In this document: one piece after another, positions 51,406 to 60,673 of the stretch
Layout: each line of letters begins with the position of its first letter
Position numbering within the stretch: position 1 is the stretch's first letter
NCBI GenBank assembly: GCA_947243795.1
Contig: OX365938.1
Location: 310,001-374,000 of the forward strand
DNA: 64,000 nucleotides
From: Saccharomyces uvarum
Lineage: Eukaryota > Ascomycota > Saccharomycetes > Saccharomycetales > Saccharomycetaceae
Reading direction: 5' to 3'
The notes under the pieces: model-generated
What the model was told of the DNA's origin: nothing
Databases searched by the model: none
What the model saw: the letters and a program-made list of their open reading frames with translations, nothing else
Made by a program: the position numbers and the translations under genes

Positions 51406-54400
51406 ATGTTCAAGAGCTCTGGGCAAATGAACTCAGACACGGATGCATTTAAGGGCATAAGGATTGTATGTGTTGAACTGTCCAAAACCGCCTTTTTGCC
51501 TGCTGAATCATTTGATCCGAATTCATTAAAATTGCTAGCATGTTTGAAAAAAGTTGAAGTAAAGCTGTCAACATATGAAGACGATTCACTCTCCCCAAAA
51601 TTTGCAGATTATGTTTTTGTTCCTATAGCAAGTTTATTGAAACAGCCAACTCTCGGTGAATCTCAAACAGAATATGTCCTATTGATCATATCACATCTAT
51701 TACGGATATGTTGGTCATCCAATGGAAAACTTCCACAGCAATTGGCACAACAACTGTTCCCCCTGGTTTCATTCTTAATAAGTCCGGATAAGGAAAACAT
51801 CAAATTAAGTTCTCGGTCAGATGAGTTTAAATATGCCGGTAGTTTAGTCCTATACCAATTCTTCATTTCATTAAGATTACAACAATATCATAACGAATTC
51901 TTTTCAAATTCAAGTCCTAAATCACTTCCCAGTCTAGGACATTCTATTACTATTCTCCTGAAGATTTTGGAACAAACGCCACAAAATAACGAGCTTCAAT
52001 TGAAAGTTTTATCATCTTTAGAAATACTTTTTCAAGACATTATAACGGATGGAGAAATGCTCTCATTTATACTGCCAGGAAATGTTTCCGTTCTCTCCAA
52101 AATACTGATGAAACCCGGTCGTCAAATACATTACAAAGTATGTGTTCGTACGCTGGAAGTTCTGGTCAAGTTGTTAGTATTAGTTTATGATGATTTTGGT
52201 TTGCAAGTCCAAATGAATGAGTTGACAGATATTCGAGAATTGAATGAAGCCGGGTTGAAGTCCGAGCAAGATCAATCATTTTCGTTTAATAACCCCATTG
52301 TTCTTTTACAAAAAGATAACGAATCTGATGGGAACACTCATAGAGACACAAGTTGGTTAAGAGCAACTTCAAGTCAAATTAAAATTGCTTTAGAGGCCTT
52401 TATACCTAAGTTACTCAAACGCAATAATGACTTAATCAATGAAAAATTAGCATTGTTCGTATCCACTCTGTTAGATAGATGTGGAAAGTCTCTGCATAGT
52501 TGTGAGCCTGTATTTGTATCCACCTTAGTAAACTTACGGCGAGATCCGATGTTTAAATTATCTACACATTTAGACAGTTTGAAAAAAGTTCTCAATGAAG
52601 ATCTGGATAAACTGAGTGATATTATTCGATTCGAGAATACCGATAAGTTGTCAGTCATGGCATTTGCAGTTGATATTTTACAAAAAAATGATGACGATGG
52701 CATACTGGTCAACGGGGTAGTGAAGCGTTTGCTTGGCTCGATGAATGAATCCATTGAACCCCCGAGTTTAGTCGATAAAAAAGATAAAATAACTGAGCAA
52801 AGTGGCCGAATAACGACAATGGTAAATTTTGAAAAAATAGAAGACGGTAATGCTGTGATTACTTTACCAAGGTTGTCAAAAGATATTTCAGTAAACCTGC
52901 AGAATCTTGCATGCCATATTGGATCCTTGCTATTAGAAAACGATAATATAAACAATGTAATCATGGAGTTGATTTCAGAACAGGTTGATTCCCCAAGAAC
53001 ACAGAAGATAGTTGCATTATGGTTAAGTGCTAGTTTCCTCAAAGGGGTGGGGCGGAAACCAAGGGAGGAAGAGGATTATCTGCAATTTGGTTCAAGCGTA
53101 GATCATTCTGGCTCAGTGGTTGAAGAATCGTGCTTGACAGTGCTGGAATATTGTAATGAACTTTCTCAAGATATTAGTATGAAAATTGAAGGGAATGGTA
53201 TTAAGAAGAGTGATGAATTCGCCATATGTACAATTTTATCGTCCATCGGAACAGTCTGTTCTGTCATGAAGCATGATTTTCAACCAGAACTAATTGATTA
53301 TATATATACCATTACTGATGCCTTGGCGTCACCTTCTGAAGCCATCAGGTCTGTAGGCCAGTCGTGTGCGTTGACCATAGCGAATACCTTATATCACGGA
53401 TCTGTTTCCACTATGATCCTTAACAACGTGGATTACTTGGTGGAATCTATTTCTTCGAGATTGAATTCCGGAATGACTGAAAGAGTAAGTAGTATATTGA
53501 TGGTGATTTGTCAATTGGCTGGCTATGAAACTATCGAAAGCTTCAAAGATGTAATTGAAACGATATTCAAGCTACTCGATTACTATCATGGATATAGTGA
53601 ATTATGTCTTCAATTTTTCCAGTTATTTGAAACTATAATCTTAGAGATGAAAAAAAAATATGTCAGTGATGATGAGATGATCTTGAAAATAGCAAACCAA
53701 CATCTTTCGCAAAGTACGTTTGCACCTTGGGGGATGACTCACTTTGACCAAGTGCTTAATATGTTAGATAAAGAGACAGAATCTAAAGATGATATAACGG
53801 ATGATGCTAAACTGTTAGAAGAGGACAAAGGGCCTAGCAGTTTCCAAGAATACTTCGATTCCAAGTTGAGAGAGCCCGATAGTGATGATGAAGAAGAAGA
53901 AGAAGAAGAAGAAGAGTTGGAAGGTGATAGTCCGAGTAATGACACAGATCAGTGGGTCTCGCCCATACCGCGGGACTCATATAAAATTTTACTACAAATT
54001 CTGAGCTATGGAGAAAGATTGTTAATGCATCCATCGAAACGATTAAGAGTGCAAATTCTACTTGTTATGAGGCTAACTTTCCCCTTGTTAGCCACGCAAC
54101 ATAATCTGTTGATAAAGGAAGTTGCCAGTACATGGGATTCCATCGTCCAATGTGTGGTATGTGCGGACTATTCCATTGTTCAACCAGCATGCATGTGTGT
54201 GGAGCAGATGATTAGATATTCCGGCGATTTTGTCTCTAAGAGGTTTATCGAGCTTTGGCGGAAATTGTGCGAGGAATCCTTCATTTTGAAAGAACTAAGA
54301 GTCGATCCGACGGTGCACAACAATGACACAAGATCTATAGAAAAGCGCGTAAAGTTTCCGCCAGTGACTGAAAACGCGCTGGTGTCAATGGTGCGTATGG

Positions 54401-54555
54401 TCCTGGAAGGTATCAAGATTACAGAATACTTAGTCTCTGAGGCGGTGTTGGAGCAAATGATATATTGTTGTATTCAGGTTGTGCCAATGGAGGATATATC
54501 CGCTATATCTTTGATTACGGGTGACATCGTGTGGAAAATAAGAAATATAATTTGA
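51406..54555 (+). CDS. TTI1: Tti1, TTT complex subunit
   Basis: 1049 residues from the first ATG (51406). A second ATG at 51427 (MNSDTDAFKGIRIVCVEL) gives 1042, closer to the 1038 of S. cerevisiae, so the start is uncertain by seven codons. The protein is a long all-helical HEAT-repeat solenoid (e.g. LQILSYGERLLMHPSKRLRVQILLVMRL in two helices). It has a poly-Glu stretch near residue 830-840 encoded by a GAA repeat. With Tel2 and Tti2 it helps Hsp90 mature PIKK kinases (Tor, Mec1, Tel1, Tra1). No catalytic motifs are expected. Confidence 0.94.
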   Translation: MFKSSGQMNSDTDAFKGIRIVCVELSKTAFLPAESFDPNSLKLLACLKKVEVKLSTYEDDSLSPKFADYVFVPIASLLKQPTLGESQTEYVLLIISHLLRICWSSNGKLPQQLAQQLFPLVSFLISPDKENIKLSSRSDEFKYAGSLVLYQFFISLRLQQYHNEFFSNSSPKSLPSLGHSITILLKILEQTPQNNELQLKVLSSLEILFQDIITDGEMLSFILPGNVSVLSKILMKPGRQIHYKVCVRTLEVLVKLLVLVYDDFGLQVQMNELTDIRELNEAGLKSEQDQSFSFNNPIVLLQKDNESDGNTHRDTSWLRATSSQIKIALEAFIPKLLKRNNDLINEKLALFVSTLLDRCGKSLHSCEPVFVSTLVNLRRDPMFKLSTHLDSLKKVLNEDLDKLSDIIRFENTDKLSVMAFAVDILQKNDDDGILVNGVVKRLLGSMNESIEPPSLVDKKDKITEQSGRITTMVNFEKIEDGNAVITLPRLSKDISVNLQNLACHIGSLLLENDNINNVIMELISEQVDSPRTQKIVALWLSASFLKGVGRKPREEEDYLQFGSSVDHSGSVVEESCLTVLEYCNELSQDISMKIEGNGIKKSDEFAICTILSSIGTVCSVMKHDFQPELIDYIYTITDALASPSEAIRSVGQSCALTIANTLYHGSVSTMILNNVDYLVESISSRLNSGMTERVSSILMVICQLAGYETIESFKDVIETIFKLLDYYHGYSELCLQFFQLFETIILEMKKKYVSDDEMILKIANQHLSQSTFAPWGMTHFDQVLNMLDKETESKDDITDDAKLLEEDKGPSSFQEYFDSKLREPDSDDEEEEEEEEELEGDSPSNDTDQWVSPIPRDSYKILLQILSYGERLLMHPSKRLRVQILLVMRLTFPLLATQHNLLIKEVASTWDSIVQCVVCADYSIVQPACMCVEQMIRYSGDFVSKRFIELWRKLCEESFILKELRVDPTVHNNDTRSIEKRVKFPPVTENALVSMVRMVLEGIKITEYLVSEAVLEQMIYCCIQVVPMEDISAISLITGDIVWKIRNII
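53888..53917 (+). repeat. GAA trinucleotide repeat in TTI1
   Basis: Consecutive GAA codons coding the acidic tract of Tti1. It is pure and therefore a likely site of length variation between strains. Confidence 0.7.
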
Positions 54556-54689
54556 AATACGTATTTATTAGAATATAATATTGATATGCTGTCAAAAAAA
54601 AAATAAAAAAAAAAAGAAAAAAAAAAGACTTGGGACAGTTCCTCAGCAGACTAGTCGGGCAAAGTTCTTAGAAAAAACACAAAATAATA

Positions 54690-54763
54690 GGTTTCGTGGT
54701 CTAGTCGGTTATGGCATCTGCTTAACACGCAGAACGTCCCCAGTTCGATCCTGGGCGAAATCA
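54690..54763 (+). tRNA. tV(AAC): tRNA-Val (anticodon AAC)
   Basis: A 74-base gene folding as a cloverleaf. Acceptor stem GGTTTCG pairs with CGAAATC; anticodon stem TCTGC/GCAGA encloses loop TTAACAC with anticodon AAC at 54724-54726; discriminator base A is at 54763. The A box (TGGTCTAGTCGG, 54697) and B box (GTTCGATCC, 54743) are intact. There is no intron, and the CCA end is not encoded, as usual in eukaryotes. An RNA polymerase III terminator of eleven T follows. It decodes GUU and, after A34-to-inosine editing, GUC. Confidence 0.98.
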
Positions 54764-55128
54764 ATTATTATTTTTTTTTTTGAAAATTCATACTTCGCTA
54801 TAATTAAACAATGTAGCAGGATTGTTGTGGAGGAGATTGATAGAAATCTAAAGATTGTTATAATACAAAAATAAAGAGAGAAAAAATAATACACAAATAT
54901 ATATTTATGGTGAAATACATATACACTAAAGAAAAATTGGGAAATATTGAAGAAAGTAAAGTAGTGGTACGATATAGGACAAATTTGCAGGAGGAATAAA
55001 AGCTAAGCTGACAACAAGAAGTGGTGGGTAGTTGCAGTTTTTCAAATTTATTATATTTTTTTTTTTTTAGTTTTTCGTCATTTTTTTAAGTAAGATAATG
55101 TTACAGTGGGAAAATTGATCTGTTTTGT
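54764..55128. other. tRNA-Val to IXR1 3' region
   Basis: 365 bases, very AT-rich, with T-runs at 55056 and 55081. Flanks of tRNA genes in yeast are common retrotransposon targets, but I see no element or LTR fragment here. Confidence 0.55.
54771..54781 (+). terminator. RNA polymerase III terminator of tRNA-Val
   Basis: A run of eleven T beginning seven bases after the tRNA end. Confidence 0.9.
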
Positions 55129-56749
55129 TTATTCATTTTTTATGATTGAACCATTTGCAGTAGGGTCAGCCAGCAACATGTGTTGCTGCTGTTGTTGAAG
55201 TGGCTGTTGCTGCAATGACATCGAGGATGTCACAGGGGTGTTTGAGCCGGTGGTGTTGCCATTGCTGCCCGCGACGGGGTCGTTAACGATGCTGTCATGG
55301 TTTTCCATTATTTTAGTGTCCATATTCAAATTCATGTTCATGGTCTTAAGTGGGTGAGGGGTTGTGTTGCCGCTTGGGTCGTTTTCGTCCGGATAACAAC
55401 TTTCCCATTCCTTTAATCTCTTCTTGTAGGTTTCCGTGTATTCGGCCTTCTTGGCGGGATCCAGTTCGCGCCATTTTTCACCGATTATCTTGGTGATTTC
55501 GATCAGGCCCTTGTCAGGGTTCTCCTTGACGACTTTGGGTCTGATTTCCTGGGTGAACTGAATGAAGGGGCCGGAGGGTCTCTTTGGTGGCAGAGTCTTT
55601 TCGTATTCGTCTCTTACAACTCTGTACTTCTCCCAGTTGGTTCTGAACTCTTCGTAGAACGGTTTCTTTTGGTCATCGGTCAGTTCCTTCCATCTGGCTG
55701 AGGCCAGTTTGGACAGTTCGGGCACTTTCGCTTCAGGGAACTGTTGCAGCAACTCGTTTCTTATAGACATGGAGAACAAGAAATAAGCAGAAGAGGGTCT
55801 TTTGGGGCCTTGCTTCTTCAACTGTTTTCTTCTTTCGATTCTGCTCTGGGTGGAAGACAGTTTCTTCACCACTGGATGTTGCTGCTGCTGGTGGTGTTGC
55901 TGCTGTTGGTGCTGCTGCTGTTGTTGGTGCTGCTGCTGATGTTGTTGTTGCAATTGATGTTGCTGTTGCAGTTGGTGTTGGTGTTGCAGCTGCTGCTGTT
56001 GCAACTGTAGCTGTTGTTGCTGTTGCAATTGCAGCTGTTGTTGTTGCAGCTGTTGTTGGTGGTGAGACAGTTGAGGTGGCAAGTTGGGCGGCAAGAGGCC
56101 AAGGTGGGCGGAGGAGTTAGGATTTCCCGCGGCGGTAGCAGAGGCTGGATCCAAAAGATTGGAGAGCGTGTTCACGTTGTTCGGGTAGTATCTCTGCACT
56201 TGAGGAGGTTGGGTCAAGAAGGAAGCTGAGCCGGTGCTGTTGTTAGCGGCGGCGGCGGCAGTGGCCGGGTTCAAGTGAGAGGCGGCCAGCTGGGCAGGGT
56301 TACTGCCCGTGCTGTTGTTACCGCTGCTGGGGTTGTTGTTGGCAGAGGAGTTTGAGCCTGCAGCAGGCGGGTTTGTTTGCTTCTGGGTCAGGTGACTCAA
56401 GAAGGAGTTATACAACTCGGAGAACTGTTGCTGGTTTATTGTTTGGTAGTTTTGGCCAGAAACATTTTGCTGCATGTAGCCGAAATCCTGAGGCATCGAG
56501 TTGACATTGACGTTGTTGTTTGAGTTCGGGTTCGAGTTCGAGTTCGAGTTCGCGTTCGAGTTCGAGTTCGAGTTCGCGTTCGAGTTCGAGTTCGCGTACT
56601 GTTGCTGCTGCTGTAGCTGTTGTTGTTGCTGCGACTGTTGCGACTGCGAGGTAGGCTGTCTCAGCGATTGCGGAGGAGCAGGGAAATACACATTCTGCTG
56701 TTGCTGTGGCGACTGCTGGAATTGCGCTTGGTACTGCGCCTGTTGCTGT

Positions 56750-56781
<32 letters not shown>

Positions 56782-56967
56782 TTGTTGTTGTTGTTGAGGC
56801 TGTGCTTGAAACTGGTTCAAGTATTGATGGGGGGTCTGGTGGGACGCGTCTCTGTATTGCGGGTCGTTGTGGTCGAGGGCCTGGTACTGCAGCGAATGGT
56901 CCTGGCCGATGTTGAGCAGGTTGGAGTTGGAGCCGTCGTCCTGTTTGGGCGAGATTCCTGTGTTCAT
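55129..56967 (-). CDS. IXR1: Ixr1, HMG-box regulator of hypoxic genes
   Basis: 612 residues; 597 in S. cerevisiae, the difference probably in Gln tracts. Two tandem HMG boxes lie at about 388-455 (GPKRPSSAYFLFSMSIRNEL...) and 462-530 (PPKRPSGPFIQFTQEIRPKV...). Several poly-Gln tracts (about 57-77, 306-330, 335-365) and an Asn-Ser repeat (about 127-152) precede them. Ixr1 binds bent or cisplatin-modified DNA, represses COX5b in air and takes part in the hypoxic response and dNTP control. The short tail is Gln-rich. Poly-Leu/poly-Cys mirror ORFs are artefacts of CAG/CTG repeats. Confidence 0.97.
56519..56600. repeat. TTCGAG/TTCGCG hexamer repeat in IXR1
   Basis: About a dozen head-to-tail units of GAGTTC or GCGTTC, coding alternating Asn-Ser and Asn-Ala on the minus strand. 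A minisatellite-like tract likely to vary in length. Confidence 0.8.
56742..56803. repeat. CTG/TTG poly-glutamine tract in IXR1
   Basis: About twenty consecutive TTG/CTG triplets (CAA/CAG on the coding strand), with a pure block of CTG units in the middle. Pure CAG/CTG blocks are prone to length change. Confidence 0.85.
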
Positions 56968-57575
56968 TGCAGTTGTTGGAGCGGTGAGCGTCGTATCACG
57001 GGATGGAGGGGAGGTCTTGCCTTGAGCTGCGTTGCCTTGCCTTGTATTCTGTGAGTGTTTATGAAATCGTTGTGGGATAGCAGCGAATAAACTTCAGCGT
57101 CACAGTCTCAGTAGCAGTAGCAGTAGCAGTAGCAGTAACCTAGCAGTAGCAGGAGCAGTGCAGAGTACAGTACCGTGCAGTGCAGCGTAAGGATATCGAA
57201 GTGAAGCACATTTGGTGCGAGAACGACACCGAGAGCGAGAACGAGAGTGTCGGGGGCTGTCTATCGCTGTTCCACCGGCTGCCGTGTGCAAATTTTTTTT
57301 CCTTTTGCCCTCCCTGAAGTGGGCAAAAGGGAAAAAGAAAGGTGCTGCGCCTCCCGGCCACAGCATCCACACACCACGCCCGCACAAAACCCCGCGCGGC
57401 CGCCGTCAGCGCCGGGCTCCACCCATCCCCCCCACAACGCCCACATCGCGACACACGGTGACTGTTTTTGCCGTTTGCGGTAATTCAGCCTAGTGTAGTG
57501 TATATCAAATTAGTAAGAAGAAAAATTGTTATGTAGAATGTTGTTCTAGTTCTATGTAGCCGCCGTGTGGTCCAC
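56968..57575. other. IXR1 promoter / MAE1 3' region
   Basis: 608 bases, GC-rich for yeast around 57180-57470, giving several unsupported open frames on both strands. It contains the CAGTAG repeat listed separately. A long regulated leader is known for IXR1 in S. cerevisiae. Confidence 0.5.
57109..57137. repeat. (CAGTAG)n hexamer repeat upstream of IXR1
   Basis: Almost five perfect CAGTAG units, then degenerate copies to about 57158. It sits about 140-190 bases before the IXR1 start, so it may be in the 5' leader. Confidence 0.8.
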
Positions 57576-59588
57576 CTACAACTGGTTAGTATGCACCGAT
57601 GGATCGTGTTGCACCTTGATCATGGGCCTGTATTCAGGCTCCCACATCTGCGCCTTGACCCACTGTAAACATGCGTCGAAGTCACGAGGCACCTTGACCG
57701 TCTGGCCGGGAGCACCGCCGGGCACCTGCTCTTGCTCGATGCGGGCTGTGCCCTCCTCTAGCGCCTGCAGAATCACCGCAGTGGCTAGACGGGCAGAGGT
57801 GTTGGTGATGGTGTCCAGGCCGGGCAGCAGCCCCGGCCTGGAGTCACCCTCTCTCAATGGCGACAGTTCGGCCAGTTGGTCCACGGCAGCAGAGATCATC
57901 TTGTCCGTGATGGTGGTGGCGCGCGAAAGCACGGCACCAAGCCCGATACCCGGGAAGGAGTAGCAGTTGTTGTTCTCTGAGATACGGTATCCATCAATGG
58001 CCGGGAAGGGTGACCCGGTGGCGACTAACGCGTTGTTGTCGGTCCACTTCATTAAATCCGCGGGGACGGCTTCGTGCAGTCTTGTTGGGTTAGATAGCGG
58101 GAAGATGATGGGTCTGGGGTTATGCTTGTGCATCTCCTCCACTACGTCCTGTGTGAAGGCGCTTGCCTGGGTGGAGCACCCAACCAGACAGGTGGGCTTG
58201 ACGTTCTGCACCACGTCATGTAGCGACTTGGTGTTGACGCCGGCCCAGTCCGCGTCGCTTTTGGCGAACGCGTGCTGTGCAGCCGTCGAGTTGGCTTCGT
58301 ACGATTGCAGGATCAACCCACGTCTGTCCATTAAGAAGATCTTCTTGCGCGCATCTTCCTTGGCAACGCCGTGCGTCACCATGTGGTTTACGATCTGGTC
58401 CGCGATGCCGAGCCCCGCGGAGCCGGCACCGTACACTAGCACTCTGATGTCCTTCAGGTCTCTGTTAGTGTGCTTTAAAGCCGCGATAAGCGAGGCCATC
58501 ACCACGGCACCCGTACCTTGGATGTCGTCGTTGAAGGATGGCAATTCGTATCTGTATTTATCCAGTAGTCTTCTTGCGTTCTTGACACCGAAATCTTCGA
58601 AATGCAGGACCGCATTTGGGTAGACCTTCTTGACAGCCTTGATGAACTTTTCCAAGAAGTCGTCGTATTGCTTGCCCCTGATTCTGGCAAACTTGTTACC
58701 CATGTACAACTCATCACGGGCCAACTTCTTGTTGTTTGTACCTACGTCCAGGCACACGGGCAGCACACGGCCGGGGTGGATACCACCGCAGAGCGTCATC
58801 AACGCCAGCTTGGAAATGGCAATACGCACACCACCGATACCTTGGTCACCGATCCCGAGGATACCCTCGGAGTCGGAAACGACGATGTAGTCCACGTCTT
58901 TGTCTCCGCCGTAAGTGGCCAGTCTGCGTTCGATGGAGTCCGGTTCCGTGATGTCCAAAAACACACCTTCGGGTTTTCTGAACCGGTGCGAATAGGCCGC
59001 AATAGCGTCACCTTCAGTAGGGGTGTATATGATGGGGACTAACTCCTTGATATGCTTTCTGATTAATGCAAAATACAGCACTTTGTTTTGTACTCTCAAT
59101 GAGGTCATGAAGTCGTTCTTGGCCAGGGGCGTTTTCAAGTAGCATAACTGCTTGTAACTTCTCTCCAGTTGCTCGTCTAGAGTGTTCACCTGTGGTGGCA
59201 GCAATGCTTCCAGGTTGAACGCTTCCCTTTCCTCTTGTGTGAATGCAGAACCCTTGTTGTATAAGGGAGAGTTTAGGAGTTGGAAGCCCTCCAGGGGACA
59301 TTCAATGGCACCCTCCACGGTCAAACGGGTGGCCTTTGGGTTGGGGGCGGCAAAGATCTTCCTGGCGTGCGACCCGACTGGTGTCTTGGTCACTTCTTGG
59401 TCATTGTATGGTTTCTGGAAAGTGTTTTCCCTTGTTGTGGTGGCCTTGTTTGGTCTTGTGTTGGAAGAATACAAACGCGGCTGTTGTTGGGCGGACCATC
59501 TTCTCAATGACGACGTCCTTGATGCTGTCAAAGATCTTGTCAACTGGGATCTTGCAGCGATCGAAACGGATAGTCTGGTTCTAAGCAT
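57576..59588 (-). CDS. MAE1: Mitochondrial malic enzyme
   Basis: 670 residues; 669 in S. cerevisiae. The basic, Arg/Ser-rich presequence (MLRTRLSVSIAARSQLTRSL) directs it to the matrix. Family motifs: IYTPTEGDAIAAYSHRFRKPEG with the catalytic tyrosine region, GIGDQGIGGVRIAISKLAL with the catalytic lysine, FEDFGVKNARRLL, FNDDIQGTGAV (metal-binding aspartates), and VYGAGSAGLGIADQ (dinucleotide fold). It decarboxylates malate to pyruvate with NAD or NADP. All motifs are intact. The 3' half is GC-rich. Confidence 0.97.
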   Translation of the reverse strand: MLRTRLSVSIAARSQLTRSLTASRTSSLRRWSAQQQPRLYSSNTRPNKATTTRENTFQKPYNDQEVTKTPVGSHARKIFAAPNPKATRLTVEGAIECPLEGFQLLNSPLYNKGSAFTQEEREAFNLEALLPPQVNTLDEQLERSYKQLCYLKTPLAKNDFMTSLRVQNKVLYFALIRKHIKELVPIIYTPTEGDAIAAYSHRFRKPEGVFLDITEPDSIERRLATYGGDKDVDYIVVSDSEGILGIGDQGIGGVRIAISKLALMTLCGGIHPGRVLPVCLDVGTNNKKLARDELYMGNKFARIRGKQYDDFLEKFIKAVKKVYPNAVLHFEDFGVKNARRLLDKYRYELPSFNDDIQGTGAVVMASLIAALKHTNRDLKDIRVLVYGAGSAGLGIADQIVNHMVTHGVAKEDARKKIFLMDRRGLILQSYEANSTAAQHAFAKSDADWAGVNTKSLHDVVQNVKPTCLVGCSTQASAFTQDVVEEMHKHNPRPIIFPLSNPTRLHEAVPADLMKWTDNNALVATGSPFPAIDGYRISENNNCYSFPGIGLGAVLSRATTITDKMISAAVDQLAELSPLREGDSRPGLLPGLDTITNTSARLATAVILQALEEGTARIEQEQVPGGAPGQTVKVPRDFDACLQWVKAQMWEPEYRPMIKVQHDPSVHTNQL

Positions 59589-60673
59589 CTTGGCACACTT
59601 CTATCTTTTCCTGAATGTATATGCAGCAGGCTTTAGTGTTGTAGAGCTCGTTAAAATATGTACCTTTTTGCTTTCTCCAAGGATAAAAAATACGAAATAG
59701 TCTAGACGTATACGAATCTATGTATGTATATATATATATATATAATTATATATTACAAACAAGCCGGTAACGGGTACAACTGCGAAAGCGAGTACCTGTA
59801 GGCGCTGAGGCTATAGATTGAAGGAAGTCAAATTAAGAATCACCCTACAGTGTTAGGAAATTGCGAAAATTTTTCACGATCCAAAGCGATGATGAGTCGA
59901 AGCCAAGGTGAAATAGTTAGTCAGTTGATGCGATGCGATGTTAGCGCAAACAATAACGCGTACAATAAACAGAGGTGAGTGCGCCAATTTTTTTAGTTTT
60001 TTTTTTTTTTGATTTCTTTTTTATACATCCGACTTATACCGCTGCGGGAGGAGTAAACCCCCGAGCTGTTCCGGAATACCAGTGTGGTTTATGGGCGCGT
60101 GCCTTTGAAACCCTTCGTGGAGGAAGATCTGCAGTGAAGATCACCCCATCGCCTTTGACGGCAAGGAAACTGCAAATTCAAAAACCTTGTAAAGGCGATA
60201 TTCATATTCAAAATGATCACATAGAAACGGGCTGGGATGCGAAACATTCGCGAAACATTTGCGAAATAACGGTCTCCCTCGTATGGCGCGACTCTCTTTT
60301 TTTCATGGAATTGTGGTCGTGTTGGACGGGACGAGCGGTGAAGGCGAGGAGATACTTCAAATGCTCAAATGGAACAAGCCAAACCTGCAAAACACTCTAT
60401 AAACGTATGCAAGTCCATAAACAGCCCCACACAGAACCGCCGAATCGTTCTGGGCCTTCGCAAGTGGGTACGTCGATGCTTGTCTATACTGGGCGCTATT
60501 CGATGCAATTAGGCCTTCTCGTGTATAGTGATGATGGTGTCTTTCTATTCGCATCGCAAAAAAGTAAGAGAAATAGATTGGAATAAAACTATCACTCATG
60601 GTTGAATCAAAAAATAAAGTTTCTGCAGACCGGGGACTAAGCAGGATAAGCAAGTGGTAGCAACCAGTGGAGC
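59589..60673. other. Divergent MAE1-TFA1 promoter region
   Basis: 1085 bases between two starts. TATATATATATATATAATTATATATTA lies near 59729 close to MAE1, and a T-run at about 59992-60010. A frame open from 59975 to 60586 (203 codons) starts only with GTG, with no ATG in its first half; S. cerevisiae has a dubious ORF (YKL030W) annotated hereabouts. I do not call it a gene. Confidence 0.5.
59726..59744. repeat. (TA)n microsatellite near MAE1
   Basis: GTATATATATATATATATA type repeat about 140-155 bases upstream of the MAE1 start codon; may serve as its TATA element. Confidence 0.65.

Noticed and set aside
54600-55128. Possible retrotransposon LTR near tRNA-Val
   Set aside because: tRNA flanks are common Ty targets, but I found no LTR ends, target duplication or element-like sequence.
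55744-56915. Poly-Leu and poly-Cys frames opposite IXR1
   Set aside because: Trinucleotide repeat artefacts of the Gln tracts.
57100-57493. GC-rich overlapping frames upstream of IXR1
   Set aside because: Several mutually overlapping frames on both strands in a GC-rich leader; none has a conserved domain.
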